Positions 1 to 14,700 of a DNA stretch of 64,000 nt are shown here, in pieces. The position numbers and the translations under genes are program-made. Every line of letters begins with the position of its first letter. Positions within the stretch are counted from its first letter, which is position 1. Location of the stretch: the NCBI GenBank assembly GCA_963678705.1, contig OY783210.1, forward strand, positions 18,911,331 through 18,975,330, in the 5' to 3' direction. The stretch is from Panorpa germanica. Its lineage: Eukaryota; Arthropoda; Insecta; Mecoptera; Panorpidae. The notes under the pieces are model-generated. The model did not search any database. It was not told the origin of the DNA and saw nothing but the letters and a program-made list of their open reading frames with translations.

Positions 1-2467
1 TAACAGAATATTTTTATATTTTTAAATTAATATTAAAATAATTAATTAGAATATAAACACTAGAATGATATAAGCTAATCTGTATTAAGCTTCCAAATAA
101 AATAGATATAAATATTTGTATATTTTTTTCTAATTTCTTGAGTAATATGATTAAAATAAAACTATAATTTATGCACCAGAAAGAATATTTTTATTGCGAC
201 AATTCTTTCACATAGTCACATAGTGTCAACCTAAATGGACTTGCAACAATAACACAAATCCATCTCACATAAACTGGCAACATAGCAAAGGCCGGAAGGA
301 GGCGAATAAAAATGACAATGATGTATATTATATTGTATGTAAAAAACATTTTTTTAATATATCGTGCCTCTCATTAATATTCTATATTATAATTATAGTA
401 ATAAAAAACTGCTTTAAAATTATCTTCTATAATATTTTTTTTAATTTCACAAGTTTTTTTTATACTTTATAAATAATTTGAAACTTGTAATATTTTATAA
501 TTATTATTTTTTCTTTAAACATAAAAGTATTAAAAGCAAATATAGCTTAATCTTGTACATATATTATTTATTTATAATTAATAAATTGCATTCTCTTTAT
601 TTTGAATTAATCTTTTTTTAATACAGATAAATAGGTTTTTGATCCACTCACATGCGTTTTTGTGACATTCATAAATTTACTACTTAGAAATATAAATTTA
701 CATTATTTTTTATATTTAAACTTAAAGTTTTTTTTTTATTTTGCGAACGAGACGAGAAATAATAAAATAAAATTGTTCAACAAAATGAACGTATTTATAT
801 TTCTAAGTAGAGTATCATGATGTTTATATATATATATAATATTCTTTTTTTAATTAATTTACATTATTAAATCATAAATTTAATATATAAAGTGATCATA
901 ATTATGTAATATAGATATTTCTATAATTAGTTTTATTTCTTCCTTATGCTGTACAACGAAAGCAAAAAATATATCATCATTTTTCATTTAATTTTATAAT
1001 AAAAATAATATATAAAAATAATTTTAAAAAAATATCTAAAAGTTATTTACGGATTTCATAATAAATACAAGTTTGATTTTAAATTTGTAATATTTTTATA
1101 CTAGTACGAATTAGCAGCTTAAGTGTATAATCACGTGCAATAAGCGGCAATTATTTATTTGTTCTTTAATTCAACTATTCGTTCAATTAAAACACCGGGT
1201 AAAAATTTTATAAATACAAAAACAATATATAATAAGAAACGCTTAATATTTTATCATTCTACCGGGAGAATTGATTATGTTTGCACTTAATATAAATTGG
1301 TTTCCTAATAAGATAATAAAAATAATATGATAGCAACTAAATTTACTTTAATAAAATATAATCCAAAAAAACAATTACACAAATATGTTTAAAATGTTTC
1401 ATTATTAAATTGTAATAATTATATCATTTTATTTATTTTATTTACCTAATTAACGAATGCACAGAGGCTGTTAGACATTTACGCTTCATACGTGAGAAAG
1501 TGATGTTTTAAAATATATATCAAATTATCTTTTGTGGCTAGCACTCAAAATTAAGTATATTGTTAATGATATGAAATATACTTAATTTTAATATATAATA
1601 AAAATTATAACATACCTCTATAAAGTCTTATTATAGTTAAAGGTAATAATATTCAATTAATTATTCGATTACTCTTTGTTTTTGAATAATTAATTGAATA
1701 ACAACATTTTAAAAAATGTTTACATTTTTAATTATACGCTACTGTTCATGCACTTGGAGGCAGTATAATAAAATGGCCGTTGCTTTAATTCAGTGTTTAT
1801 CAAGAAACTGTAATTTTATTAATTATTGATTTTGCTTAAAAGTAATCTATAATCGAAGACAAGCGTTACAATATCAATCTATAGTTCCTAAAAAACATTA
1901 CCGAATTTATTGTTATCAATATTCTTAATAAATTGATGTTTTTATTATTATTTTAATTTTAATAGTGTTTCTGGCAGTTTTTATCCCAAAATATGATATA
2001 TTTTAAATATACAAATAAATTTATTAAAATTTTTATTTTAGCAATTTATAAATTGCATAAATAATAATTAATTTCGTAATATAATTGTCAATCACATTTT
2101 TTCTTACTTTATTAATTATCATTTATATTTAATCATGCATTTATTTTTACGGCCTTTATAAGTTTCTAATAATGATTGAATGTAAATATTTATATTATAT
2201 TTAATTACTAAAACTGTTGCACCAAGAAATTTAAACTAAAATTTTTCTCTTAAAAATATTTGATATTTTTAAAGAGAATAATTTTTATATTTTAATTTTC
2301 TTTAATATACCTATTTCTATATGTTTTATTAAATTTGAATTCTGGCTATTTGAATTTTGGGACAAGTATTATTTATATTATACATAAATGTTTACATGTA
2401 TGTTTGGAAAAAAATATTAATAATGGGCGGGTGTGAAATGGCCGATGTGTGAAATATTATAATTTTT
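1..2467. other. AT-rich non-coding region, includes adducin 3' flank
   Basis: No gene is visible. The part next to 2467 is the 3' flank of the shorter adducin mRNA read on the minus strand; a possible poly(A) signal (AATAAA on the minus strand) lies at 2335-2340, about 130 bases past the stop. The first 110 bases are homologous to 62018-62100 in the same orientation. The rest is A/T homopolymer-rich sequence with no open frame of note. Confidence 0.6.
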
Positions 2468-2736
2468 TTATGCTTCTACAACCTTCTTTTTTTCTTTCTT
2501 CTTCTTTAAGAATGATGGTGTCCTTAAACCTTTCTTTTTCTTCTTATCCTTTTTAGGGGAATCTTCTACTGACATTTCCTGTAATATTAATAAAAATATC
2601 GTTTTAATTATTTAATTATTATAGTATTTTAGAAACACCGCTATGGTAATTATGAGATTAATACTAACCTCTTTGCTACTTTGTGAGAATGTGCTTACAT
2701 GTGCATCGGAGTGATCGCCATTGACTGTATTTTCAC
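2468..2736 (-). CDS. hts: Two 3' exons encoding the adducin MARCKS-like tail
   Basis: Exon 2736-2669 (68 nt, phase 1 to phase 0) and exon 2578-2468 (36 codons plus TAA) complete the conventional adducin. The last exon encodes a run of lysines, then GLRTPSFLKKKK and a short KKVVEA end. This is the basic MARCKS-related domain that binds calmodulin and acidic lipids, is phosphorylated on the Ser by PKC, and is needed for spectrin-actin capping. Splicing from 8185 to 2736 skips the whole long exon. Confidence 0.93.
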
Positions 2737-5700
2737 CTAAAATATAAAATTTTCAATATAAGAATAAATATATATATAACATTTTATAAAAAAAAAATAA
2801 TAGTAACAAAATAATATAAAACCAAAAATTGCAAAAAGAAAATCGTGCAAAATAATAAAATAAAGTAAATAAAATGATAGTTCTGAACAGTACTTCTAAA
2901 AATAAACTAATTTCTTTAATATCCCTCTAAAATAAATATTCAGAAATACTGTTATGTATTAATTTGTTAATAAAATTTCTTCATTTCTTTTTACATTCTT
3001 ATTGGATTTTAATATATTTCTTTTTTTTTATCACCAAAAAAATAATAAACAAACATAATTTTAGAATAAACAAACAAAAAAGAACCAGATAGTATCCAAT
3101 GAGCATGTAAAACTAGAAAAGAAGAAACAAAAAATTGCATGCAAATAAAAAATTTAAAAAATAACTCACTGTGCTAGGGGCTGAATTAAAGCAATATTAT
3201 GTACAAACGTGAATGGCGAAAAAACAATCTTCCAAGAGATATAATTAAGTAGCACTGTTAAATATGGAAGCTCTTAAAACTAATTAGCAAATTAATTAAT
3301 GGTGCTTAACAAATGAAGATGAAGAATGATGTCAGTAAATTCATTAGTTGCAAGAAGTGGAAAATTAAATGAATTAGTAAGTAAGAATTTACATATTCGC
3401 TTTGTAAATTATGGTATGTTACTAGGAATGTTTTTCGTATTTCTAAAATGATTTAATTAAAACAAGTGAAAGTGCCTCGCTAAACAGAGTTATGAGTATT
3501 TAAGATATATCTAACATAAAAACGATGTTCTTTTGAAAAATAAATGTACCTTCTTTTGCGCATTAGAATAGAACTACTTAAGGACACCTTTTTAAGAATT
3601 ATAAAATCTTTAGAAGTTCTTCTTGAGGATTAAAGGCTTTTAGAAAAGCTATAACATTTACTGAATACGCAAATAGGTCTTCTTATATAAAAACAAAATT
3701 TTCCAAACCAAAAGGCATCCTTTTCGAAAAAGTGTATCCTAGCTTTTAAGTAATTTTTAATTGTAACATACCCTTTTTAATAGTAAATGATTTTTTCATA
3801 ATAATTAATTAAATTGTGCTACGCATAAATAAGGATTAGTGCTTTCTTCCAAAAAACTTATTTTATTATATTAATTCTGGATATGTATTACTAGTTTGTG
3901 CTACATATTAAAAAAAAAATTAACTTAATCTGAATGCTATAAAAATACTTATTACTCACACACATTACAAAAACACAAATTATTTAATTAATAACATTTA
4001 TACATGTATAAAAATATGTCAAACATATTATATTCAAAATTTATAAAGTGCAACTTCAACTTTTGATTTTGACATATTTTTATAAAAGCAATCATATACA
4101 TTTACTGTATTCGAAATACAAATATTTAAAATTAAAAAAATAATTTAACAAATATGTAACTTTTAAAGGTACAAATATATGAGGCACATTTTCCGGTGAT
4201 ATTTTTAATAAAATATATATATATATATAAAAAAATATTAATAAAACTTTAACTACGAAAAAAATTAAACTTAACAGTTTTTCTTGACTATATTTCAGAA
4301 AAATATTTAATAATTTGAAATATAAAAATATTTTTTTTATATTAGGAATAATACCAAATTTTTGGTAAACATATACAACTTTCGCTAAGGTATTTTAAAT
4401 AAGTAACTCAAACTTCACTTATATCAAAACTATCATTAGTAGAATTGGAGGTAAGATCACAACTTTCTAATGTAAAAGTATCACCACAGCTAGCGTAGGA
4501 AGACTTCTCAGCGTTCGTCACATTAGACAAAACACTGTCAGTACTATAATCGTGTTGAAGATGTCCCCCGTCTTCTTCAATCATACATTCCATGTTTTCT
4601 CTCATTTCTGTTGTCACAGCACCAATTTGTTTAGTATAATCTTCAATTAATTCTACTTGATGTTGTATTTTCTCAGAATTTGTACCAGACAAATCTTTCG
4701 AGAGCGAATCTTCAGACAATTGATGAGTACCTTCATCATCATCATCTTCACAATCAGAGAATGTTAGAACTTTATTTGGTTCTTCACGGAGAGGTTCGAG
4801 AAACTTAGTAGTTTCCTTTAAGAAGTTCTCGAACTCTTCTGATGAATAAGTGGATTGTGATTTATAATTGTTTAAAAGTGATGTGTACGTTAATTTGGAT
4901 TTATCTTTTTGAAATGTCTTTGGTAAAATATCACCTTTTACATAAGAGTTCAATAGCTTTTTTGACGGACTTTTATTTTCATTTATAGTTATAGGAATCC
5001 AAGTTGGTGAATTTCTTGGGCTTTTGAATGATCTATTATCCAACTTATCAATATCTAAATTCGGCGGAGAATCATTAACAATAGGAGAAAATGTTACCCA
5101 TAATTTAGCACTTGTTCCAGATGTTGAAGTTTGAGTTAAAAATGTGTTGACATTGCTTTTACTCACATCTATGTTATGTGCAGAATTTGAGGCTGTATTT
5201 TTAGTAGTACATTGTGTTGATTTACGTGGAGAATAAAGTCGACGACGAACTGGTTTCTTGTCTTTCAGAGATTTTGATTTATTTAAGTCTCCGGTTAAAG
5301 CTAATTTATTGTGTGGCTTAGCTTTAATTCGTTTTAAATTTTGATTCAATGTTTTAGCGAATATTTTGTCTTGCTCTTTACAAATATCAGATATTATTTC
5401 CCTGCTTATTATTTTAGCTTCATCTTCAGACTCAATATACTTATAAGTACCAAATTTACAAGACTTATAATTGATTTCAGATAAGTCTAAGTTCGAATTT
5501 ATGTCAGATAGTAAACTTCCAGCTATGTTTTTATCAAGTTCGGCAAATGAGGCATCCACAAGTCCGTTTATAACATCTGTAGTTCCTGAATTAGAAGTGG
5601 GATTGAATACTTGTTCATGTTTATCTAATTCTTGATTTAAATTTATCTCTAACTGCTCTATAATATCTATAACTGTTTCATAGGCTTCAAATTCTGCAAC

Positions 5701-8700
5701 AGAATTAGATACCGTAGTTTCTGGAAGTCGAGATTCGTCAGTTGTATCTAACGTTACAAAAGTAACAGTTTGATTAATAATTTGTGAAACGCTGGATTGG
5801 TCTACATTACTTGCAGTATATTCATTCATTGCAGTAACTCCCTCCGATGATTTAGCTGATGGTTTTTGATTTTTTAAAGAATCATAAATACTAGGTTTAG
5901 GAGTATCTTTCTGCAAATCATAACAAATTATATTTAAAAACTCATCGTAAATTAATAAAGAAAACTCATCTTCTGAAGTAATATTGCTTTCAACATTAAA
6001 ATCATTTTCATTCATATTTTGAATAGCTGAAGTTTCTGATTTATCTACATATCCAGATGAAGAGCTGGTACAATAATTACTGTCAGAGCTAACAATTGGG
6101 TCCACTGCAGCATTAGAAGTGTTGCTAATATTAATCATACTCTCGGTGTTTTCTTCATATATAGTTGATAGTGGTCGTTTTTCATGTCTATCGTTCATAT
6201 TACTTGAAACATATTCGAATAAATCGTCTACGAAATTAGTGACTTCGTCTTGAAGGTATAGCACATGTGGTTCCAAATAAGAGCGTATATCCTTTTTATA
6301 TAAATTCTCACAAGGACTACTTCTTTCTGCATCAATATCTTCGTTGTCTTTCACATTTACTTTGAAGATATCATCATCTATGTACTCTTCATTGAAACTG
6401 TGATAATCACCAGAACCAGAAATATCCATTGACTCCGATTGTTCAGAAAGTACAGTAAACGCATTGTTTAGAATATCTGCAGATCCAGATCCTGATTCAT
6501 CACAAAGAGAATAATTGTTAAAAGATTCTCCATCCATATAGTGAATAGTATTATCAAAATTTTCTAATGAATCTTTCGAAAAATCTTCTGTACTTTTGTT
6601 TGGATATGAAGAAATATCAGATTTAGAAGATTGAATGTTTTCTGAAAATCCTTTATCACGTAAAACATTATTATTGGATTCCATTTGTTTAAATGTTCTG
6701 CAAACTTCGGGAAAACCACTATTTTCTTTAGATTCTTCGGAATCATCCTTAGTGTATAAATCAAACATTTTGATGTTACTAATTTCTTCATCGCTAGTCC
6801 TGTTACTATCACCGCTTACAATTATGGTTTCATTTTGAATAAAATCTTCAAAATAATCAGATGTATCTAATTCCATAGGTATTTCGTTTTTATCGGTTAA
6901 ATTATGTATTAAGTTTTTGTCCATGAATGGATCATTTTGTGTCAATTCATCAACTACATCAGACAATATTGAATTAAGAACGCTTTTAGCAACTAGTTTA
7001 TCAAACTCATCTGCGCTGTTAAAACTGTGTATACTAGAATCGTGATCCGACTCTGAATGTGTAGTATTTCCAGGACTGGATAATTCAATATTCATCAATA
7101 CTTCAACTTCATTATTAATATCATTTTCGGTAGACGATCCCATGAGCGAATATTCATTTATACGAGTAATAGCCTCAAGTTGATTTGACGATGAATTAAC
7201 ATCTCCAAATAAATTTGCAATATAATCATAACCTGCCAAATCCTTATCATCTGTGCGTTGTTCATTAAAAATCTTTTTAAAGCGTTCTAAAGTTTTTTCG
7301 CGATTTACAATATCAGTTTGAATAGCTGCATCCATAAATTTTTTAGATAAATAGTTCAATATATCAGTTTGCGTCTCACTGTCAACTGTATCAAGATTTA
7401 TTTTCAAAATATCCGTCTGAATATCCTTGTCGAGACTTGAAATAGTATTTCTATCGAGAAATATAATTGAAGATGTTTTAGACGCAAGAGTGTCCATGGA
7501 TTTATCAACGATTTTAGATTTACTAGAGCTGCTACTTTTTACAATTGCAGAAATTTTACCAAAATCATTATAAAAGTAGTTATTCTGATTTTGATCGGAT
7601 TTTAATTTTGATGAAGAATTTAAATTAGCTATATGAAAATGATATGGTGTTGTGAATTTTCTTGGAGGTACAAAACCAGAATAATATCTGGTAGTGTAAA
7701 AATCTTTTTGTTCAAAAAGTTTACGTGGGTTAAAAAGTTTTGCAAAACGATGATTTTGCCATGAAAATGTGCCTCCATTTACAATTATATTTGGATTATA
7801 ATTCTCAATATTATTTTGAGAAAACTGTTCTTGCACTTTATATCTATTTAAAGCTGATGAATCTTGTGAAGATGATAGCGAAGCAGAACTGCAGACACAC
7901 ATTTCAGTGCCTGAAAAATATGTTATATTGTTTCCTATAAGAGATTATCTAAAAATATATATCATGGAATTGGAACTTCTGCTGATTAGCATTTATAATA
8001 GCTGTACACGTTGTAACTGGACGTCGAATATGACAAACACAAACATTCAGACACATACACAACAATATGATATAGACAAACACAAATTACAAAAGAAATG
8101 AAAACACACACCAAAACCAACATTAATTTTAACATATATATACATGAGCAGAAATTTTTTAAGATAATTTTTTCATGCACTGACCTCTCCCTTTCAAATC
8201 AACGTATTTTACTGGGACTTTTAGAATTGGTCTTTGAATTTCATGCAGAACTTCATTAATTCCGTCTAATAATTAAAAAAAAATTGTTATTATCATGCAA
8301 GCCGATGCTTTTAGCGAAAATATATATAATGAAATACAATTAATTAATATAGAAATATTCTAATATTTTTTTTTTAAATATGTATTTACTATTCTCATAT
8401 GTAAGGTAAATACTAAATATGTATTACTATATTAAGTTAAAAGTATTTGCAACAGTGAGGATCAGAATGAGAATTTATAGAATATGCATTTCGGTACAAA
8501 TTTAAAACAATTTATACTGTTTTAATCTAATGAGTTACTATTAATTGAAACAAATTTATTTCAGTAGAAGGAAGTTAATAATAATTTTGAAAATACTATA
8601 AATGTTTATTTAAATAGTATCACAGCAAGTTTATGATATTAAAATTTAAATAAGTTAATGTGCAATAACAAGTCTTCAAATTTCTTTTCAAAGATTGGTT

Positions 8701-11700
8701 CTATTGATAGGAAATTATGTAAGCCAAAACTTTGACATGAAAACTTATACAATTAGTAATTTTGAAGTAAAACCTTTTTCTTGTAGCAAAAATTGTACAA
8801 AATGTAATATTTATGTAGCAGATACGTTTTACCGAATTATTAGTAAATAGCAATAAAATAATTAAATCAATTCAAAAGAATTTCAAATTAATTATGGTCA
8901 ATTAAAACGTTAGTGTAAAAAGTTATTATGAAAAAAATATTCTCTATTCTCTTTTTACCTTTTTGTGTAAAACGTGCAGCCTGAGATCGCTCAACTGCCA
9001 AAAAATCTGTAGTTGCTAAAAAATATATGATAAATAATACATGCAAGTACAACAACGGACTAGTACAAAACAATAATAAATTATACGTACAAAATATAAA
9101 TATAACATGCATAACAATCAATTTTACTTTTAAAAAAAATTGAAAAAAATTAAGAACAATATCAAAAAACCATTTAAAATGTCCTTTTCTTAATGTTTAT
9201 ATGTTTTTCAAGTAAGTTCCGTATATTTTTTTTTAAATTAACATCTTTTATAATAATTATTTATTATTTTTAGATGTACTTATATTAATATATTCTATTC
9301 TATATATATTATAATAATTAATCTCTAATGGATTTTATGAAAGATTAAAATTAAGATGAGGATGATATGATCCATATGTGATCACTCACCATTGGCATAT
9401 CATTGTTTCCTACTTCTTCGAACTTTTTGGAATTCAATAATAAAAAAAAATAAGAGAAAATTAATACCATTAGAGAATAGAAAATAATAAATATACTAAA
9501 CTCTATTATTTATCTTTAAAATGAATTGCTTTCGGACATATTACTACTGTAAGAGATTTCGAATATAAAGCCCACATAAAATTCTTAAAAAGACTTACCA
9601 TCTGATAAAACAACTTCTGGTTGGCTGGGTTTAGGTGCATGTCTTGTTTCTATTCTTAAAATTTGGGGCTCTAAAAATACAATCGTAATATATCACATAT
9701 TGAGAAAGCTGGATATTTGAATACGAGTTAAAATAAACTGAACTGAGCTTACCATCTCTACTTTCCTCTTCTGTTTCACTAGCAACGCTTTGTGGTGACA
9801 TTACCGGACTCTTTATAATTCCGGTGGGTGTAATATCTTCATGACGCGTGCTGCTTATATGCATCGAACTGAGTGCTTCTGATTCCGAAAAATCAGTGTC
9901 ATCTAAAATTAGAAAATATTATTTTAATACATGAATTTTTTGTTTTGATATATGTTTCGTATTGAATAAAATTAAAATAAATTGCTAATGTACAATCTAT
10001 AATTTGATTATGGTAATTATTATTATTGTATAAATTAAATCTCCGTACATTCTCCTTTTGCTTTTCGTTCAACTGTCTTCTTGTATTCATTTAGTTCATC
10101 GTCTGTAACGGCATCAAATGGATTTTTAGCGTATGGTGCTTTATATACTGTAGCATTATGTTGAAAACCTCTTTGAATAATTCCTTTTGAAGCTGCTCCT
10201 AATAGTACAACATGATCACCAGTATGTGATTCTCCGGCATCCTTTTAAAATAAAATTAAAATAATCAAATTTTCTTTTCAATTCAGATATTGTTTTATAA
10301 AGAAAATGCATTAATACCTGTAATCGACGGGCTTCTTCCCATGTTACACCTTCCAAAATATGACTCTGGGGACCAGCAGAAATCTTATCTGCTCGTCTGT
10401 AGTCTTTAATCTGTAATATTTGAAAGTTTAAATCAAATATATATAAAAATTGTATTAATACTTCATAACATCATTTATGTATAAAAAATTTCATCGTTCG
10501 AAATATATAAATCATCAAACCTGCTCTCTTATTTTACCTGTTGTTGAACTTGTTTAAACTCCTTGGGATTTGTATTTTTTGGCACAAATTGTAGAGCCGA
10601 TTCAATTCTAACTGGTGTACTCGAATGCGTCGGTGATCCATCGGCAACCCACTGTCAAATAAAACCAGCATTAGCGTTTACAATTAAGGACAAAAACCAC
10701 AAAAAAAAAATATGAGAAAAGTTTATTAAAATTAATATACTTGACACTTGAATTGGATTCATTTCTTTGTAATATTGTTAAAATGTTAATTAAGTATATT
10801 AATTTCTAAAACTTTGTTAAAAAGTTATTCATGATAATGAAAGTTAAGCTATTGTTATAGAAAAGCAATTGCATATTACAATTTTGATTAATTTTGACTA
10901 TGTGCCTGTCAACGAATAAAATATAAACTAATATTTCTTTTAAGTATGTACAATTTGCGCTAATGCTGGTTTTATATGAATAAGAAAAATGCAGCAGAAC
11001 AAAACAAAACGCGAAAAAAAAAACACTTCACGCACTTTCACTAAAAAGTACATTCACATAATTTTTTTAATATAAATTTCTTTTAAATATTTAGATAAAG
11101 GGAATAAATTGTAGGAAATGGGATTTTCGGCAAATATATTTGACAAACGTTTTAACAGGCACAAACTCATTCAATAATCACAATAACGTATCTTTTGCAT
11201 TGCATAGACAGAATTATAGAAAATGGAATATTTAGTTTTTATGATTATATACAGGTTCGATTTTAAAAAACATATGCAAACCCCAGAATTTAAAGTAGTA
11301 CTTTAGTAGAGTAGAATAGAATAGAGGAAGGAATATTGTAGGGAACAGAACAGTTGTTTAATATTGTCTATTCTCATGCACAACTAAAACAGCTAACAAA
11401 AACATATGAAATCTTTCTATTTGACTTTTTAATTTTCTGATTACTAATCGGTTTCTGTTAAACTCATTTACTAAGAAATTTAATGTAGATTTAATAGACT
11501 TTTAGTGCAATAATAGTAATAATAAATAATTGTTTTCAAAAACTATCATTTGTGATAAATAATAGTACGACTTTAACATAAGAAATATTGCAACCACAAC
11601 TAAAAAAAAATATTAATTAATTTCTGAAGAGAAGCTTGTTAACAGCTTCCATTTTAACGAAACAGTTCAAGTAGGTATATATATATTAATAATATAATTA

Positions 11701-14700
11701 AGTGGCTGTTGATAAAGAAACTGTTATACAATTGTAGAATAATAAATGCAACAGGTCATGCCAGGATAAAAGTATACCATATTCACATACATCTAGAATT
11801 AAAACAATTAGTCTTTAAAAAATTAAACGTAATCGATGAGCTATTAAAATGTGCTCTATGAATATGGCATAACAGTTATTTAAAGAATAAACAAGTACAA
11901 AGAAAAGAAAAAAGTATAGCAGTAACAGTATGAGTAAGCATGTGTCCACCCAGCCGAGATGAATATTTCCTATAATAAAAGATGGTAATTATGATAATTA
12001 ACTAATCATAATTAGTAAATAAAAAAATGTTGACACTTAGACCATTTTAAGTCGTTTTTTTGTAATCCAGTTAAAACAAAGTGGACATTTACCTCCTCCG
12101 CATTTGAATCCACCCACTAAAATAAACAAAAAAATATTACGTTTATAAATTAGTATTTAAAAAAATTAAGGAACACACAAAGAAAAAGGTCAAACCATGC
12201 AATACGTAATATATTGTTAATACTTAATACTCATGTATTATTTTTTGGTGTAATTTTATTCATAAATATTGAACTACACCGTTATTGATATTGCTACTAC
12301 ATTTAATATAGATATATAATTCAAGCATTTATTATATATTAAGCATTTACGTAATATCTGATAATATCAAATTTTATATTATATATAATTTGCAATTAAA
12401 TCACACAATTCGTTTAAAATATGAATCAAACTTTTTTTTTTGGATATTTTGGACTAGTTTCTTATAGGATGTTCCCTCCCTTAAATATATTTGAATACAA
12501 GACAACATAAAATACGATTATTAATGAATAATAAAGTACCTGTACCATTTAACCAGTACAACAATTCAATATATTAACAGTATTAATAAAGTTAAAGTTA
12601 AAATGTGGCAATTGTAAAAATCGTATGATAAATGAAATTCATCTGTAACTAGATACTGGGCTTCAATTTTAATTGATTTAGTAACTTAAAAGAAATTTCG
12701 AAAATGTCTTGTATTCTATGATTTTTAAAAACAGAAAAGATAATGATATTCTTAAAATATTTTCAAATTGACATAATATTTACCTATTGTTGTGCATTTT
12801 AATTAAGAATATATTAGCATTAGTTATAACTATAAACGATAAGTTTTATATTTGTATATTCTTATTAAACAAATGTTAAAATTTTGAACGAGATCTGATA
12901 ATTAGTTCGATCATTTGTATGGTTTTAGCATTTATTTTTTAATCTATACAAAAAAATCTTTACTTTGATATCAAGAAACATATATGCTTTTCAACATAAC
13001 TGTTTCTTAAATTACGATAGCTGCAAAAGCAAAGCAAATAATATATATTTCAATAGCTAGACAGTTAAATTTGACTTCATTGTATTATAATAACATATAT
13101 GTTGCTTTTGTCCTTTAAATAAAAATATATTTATAATAAAATAATTAAAATTAATTAAATAATTTTAATTATCTTCATATTAAAATTTCAACTTCATTCT
13201 GGAATGTGTAATATATGTATAATAAAATATGATTTCTTAATAATTAACTAGAAAAATGCTCATTTATGGCAATTAGACAATATATTGTCTTCGTTTAATA
13301 TCTAATTTTTATTACTGATGCTTACACCTAAGAAATGTTCCAGCATAACTTTGTCTGCACCTTTGAAATATATTTTGCATTATTGACGTATTAAGACAAA
13401 ATGAAAAATTGGATTTTTCGGAAAATAAAGACGTACTATAGATAAATGAGCCATAAGATTTAGGTAGGCAATATTTAAATCTTTTAAATGCGTCTCTTTA
13501 GTCCAAGTATTACATGTAAAGTATACGTAAAAGTACAAAATATATTGCAAAGATAACATATTTTATTATTTGTTTGGCGATAAATTTGGTTTATTTATCT
13601 TCAAATTGAATAAATTCTACCTTGGTGATTTTCTTCGGATCCGGAGTTCCTGTTTCTAAAATTTCAACCTTTTGATATACATTTGGAGAATTTAACCAGC
13701 GTGTACGATCATGTCCTTTTCGGCCATCTAATTTCTTCCACAATCTTCAATAAAAGTATTGCATTTAATTATTTTCAAATATAAATATAAACAAATTAAA
13801 AAAATATATAATATTTACCCTTGTCTATAAAGTTCCTCTTCTTCTAACAAATAACCCAAAGAACTAACTGCAGGTGGTACTTCAACATCATTTTTAGGTC
13901 TAGGTACATCGCCCTTAACCAATGGATTTCTATAAATGTAACCCGTACGGAAGCCTGCGTTGTCTAGCATTCGCATCAGAGCTTCGTATTCTACTCCTCC
14001 TACACGCCACTTTACGTGTTTAGTTTCTACTGCATTTTCTGGAGCTCGACGGGAAGATTCATATATCTATTATATGTATTATATGTTAAAACAATGATAT
14101 CCTTTAGAAAACCAAAAATTAATATATATATATAAAATTAAATTACCGCTTTTCTAACTTCATCAGGTATGAGGCTAAGATTATCAATGCCAAGTGGCAT
14201 AAGCTTTAGTTGAGCCTCACAAGCTAATACAGTGTGATAAACAGTGTAAAAAGCTTCTTCAACTGTTTCTCCGCAACATACAGCACCATGATTACTCAGA
14301 AATAAAACTTTACTAATTGGTCCTAAACTACGAGATAATCTCTCTCGTTCCTCAGCTCCTCCAAATCCACCAAGATATTGATGTTGAGCAGCTTCTCCGA
14401 CAAGAACAGAGTCTCTGGAAACTGGCAGTAACCCACACTTTAATGCTGATACGGCAACAACAGGAGCACAATGTACGTGAATAACACAACGAATATCTGG
14501 TCTAGCAGCATGTATTGCTGAATGTAACATAAATCCACCAATATTCACGCCAAAATTTGTTGTTCCTTGTTCCACAATGGAGGCTTGCATATCTACTTTA
14601 ACCAAACTTGAGGCAGTGACTTCATGGTATAACATACCGAATGGATTAACTAAAAATAATTCCTGGTCAGCGTTGATACGGGCAGTGACTTGACTATTAA

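Noticed and set aside
9380..9430. Possible adducin microexon ending ATGCCAATG before a GTGAGT donor on the minus strand
   Set aside because: No pyrimidine-rich acceptor precedes it, and no choice of start keeps the phase-1 frame open; the longest choice runs into TGA.
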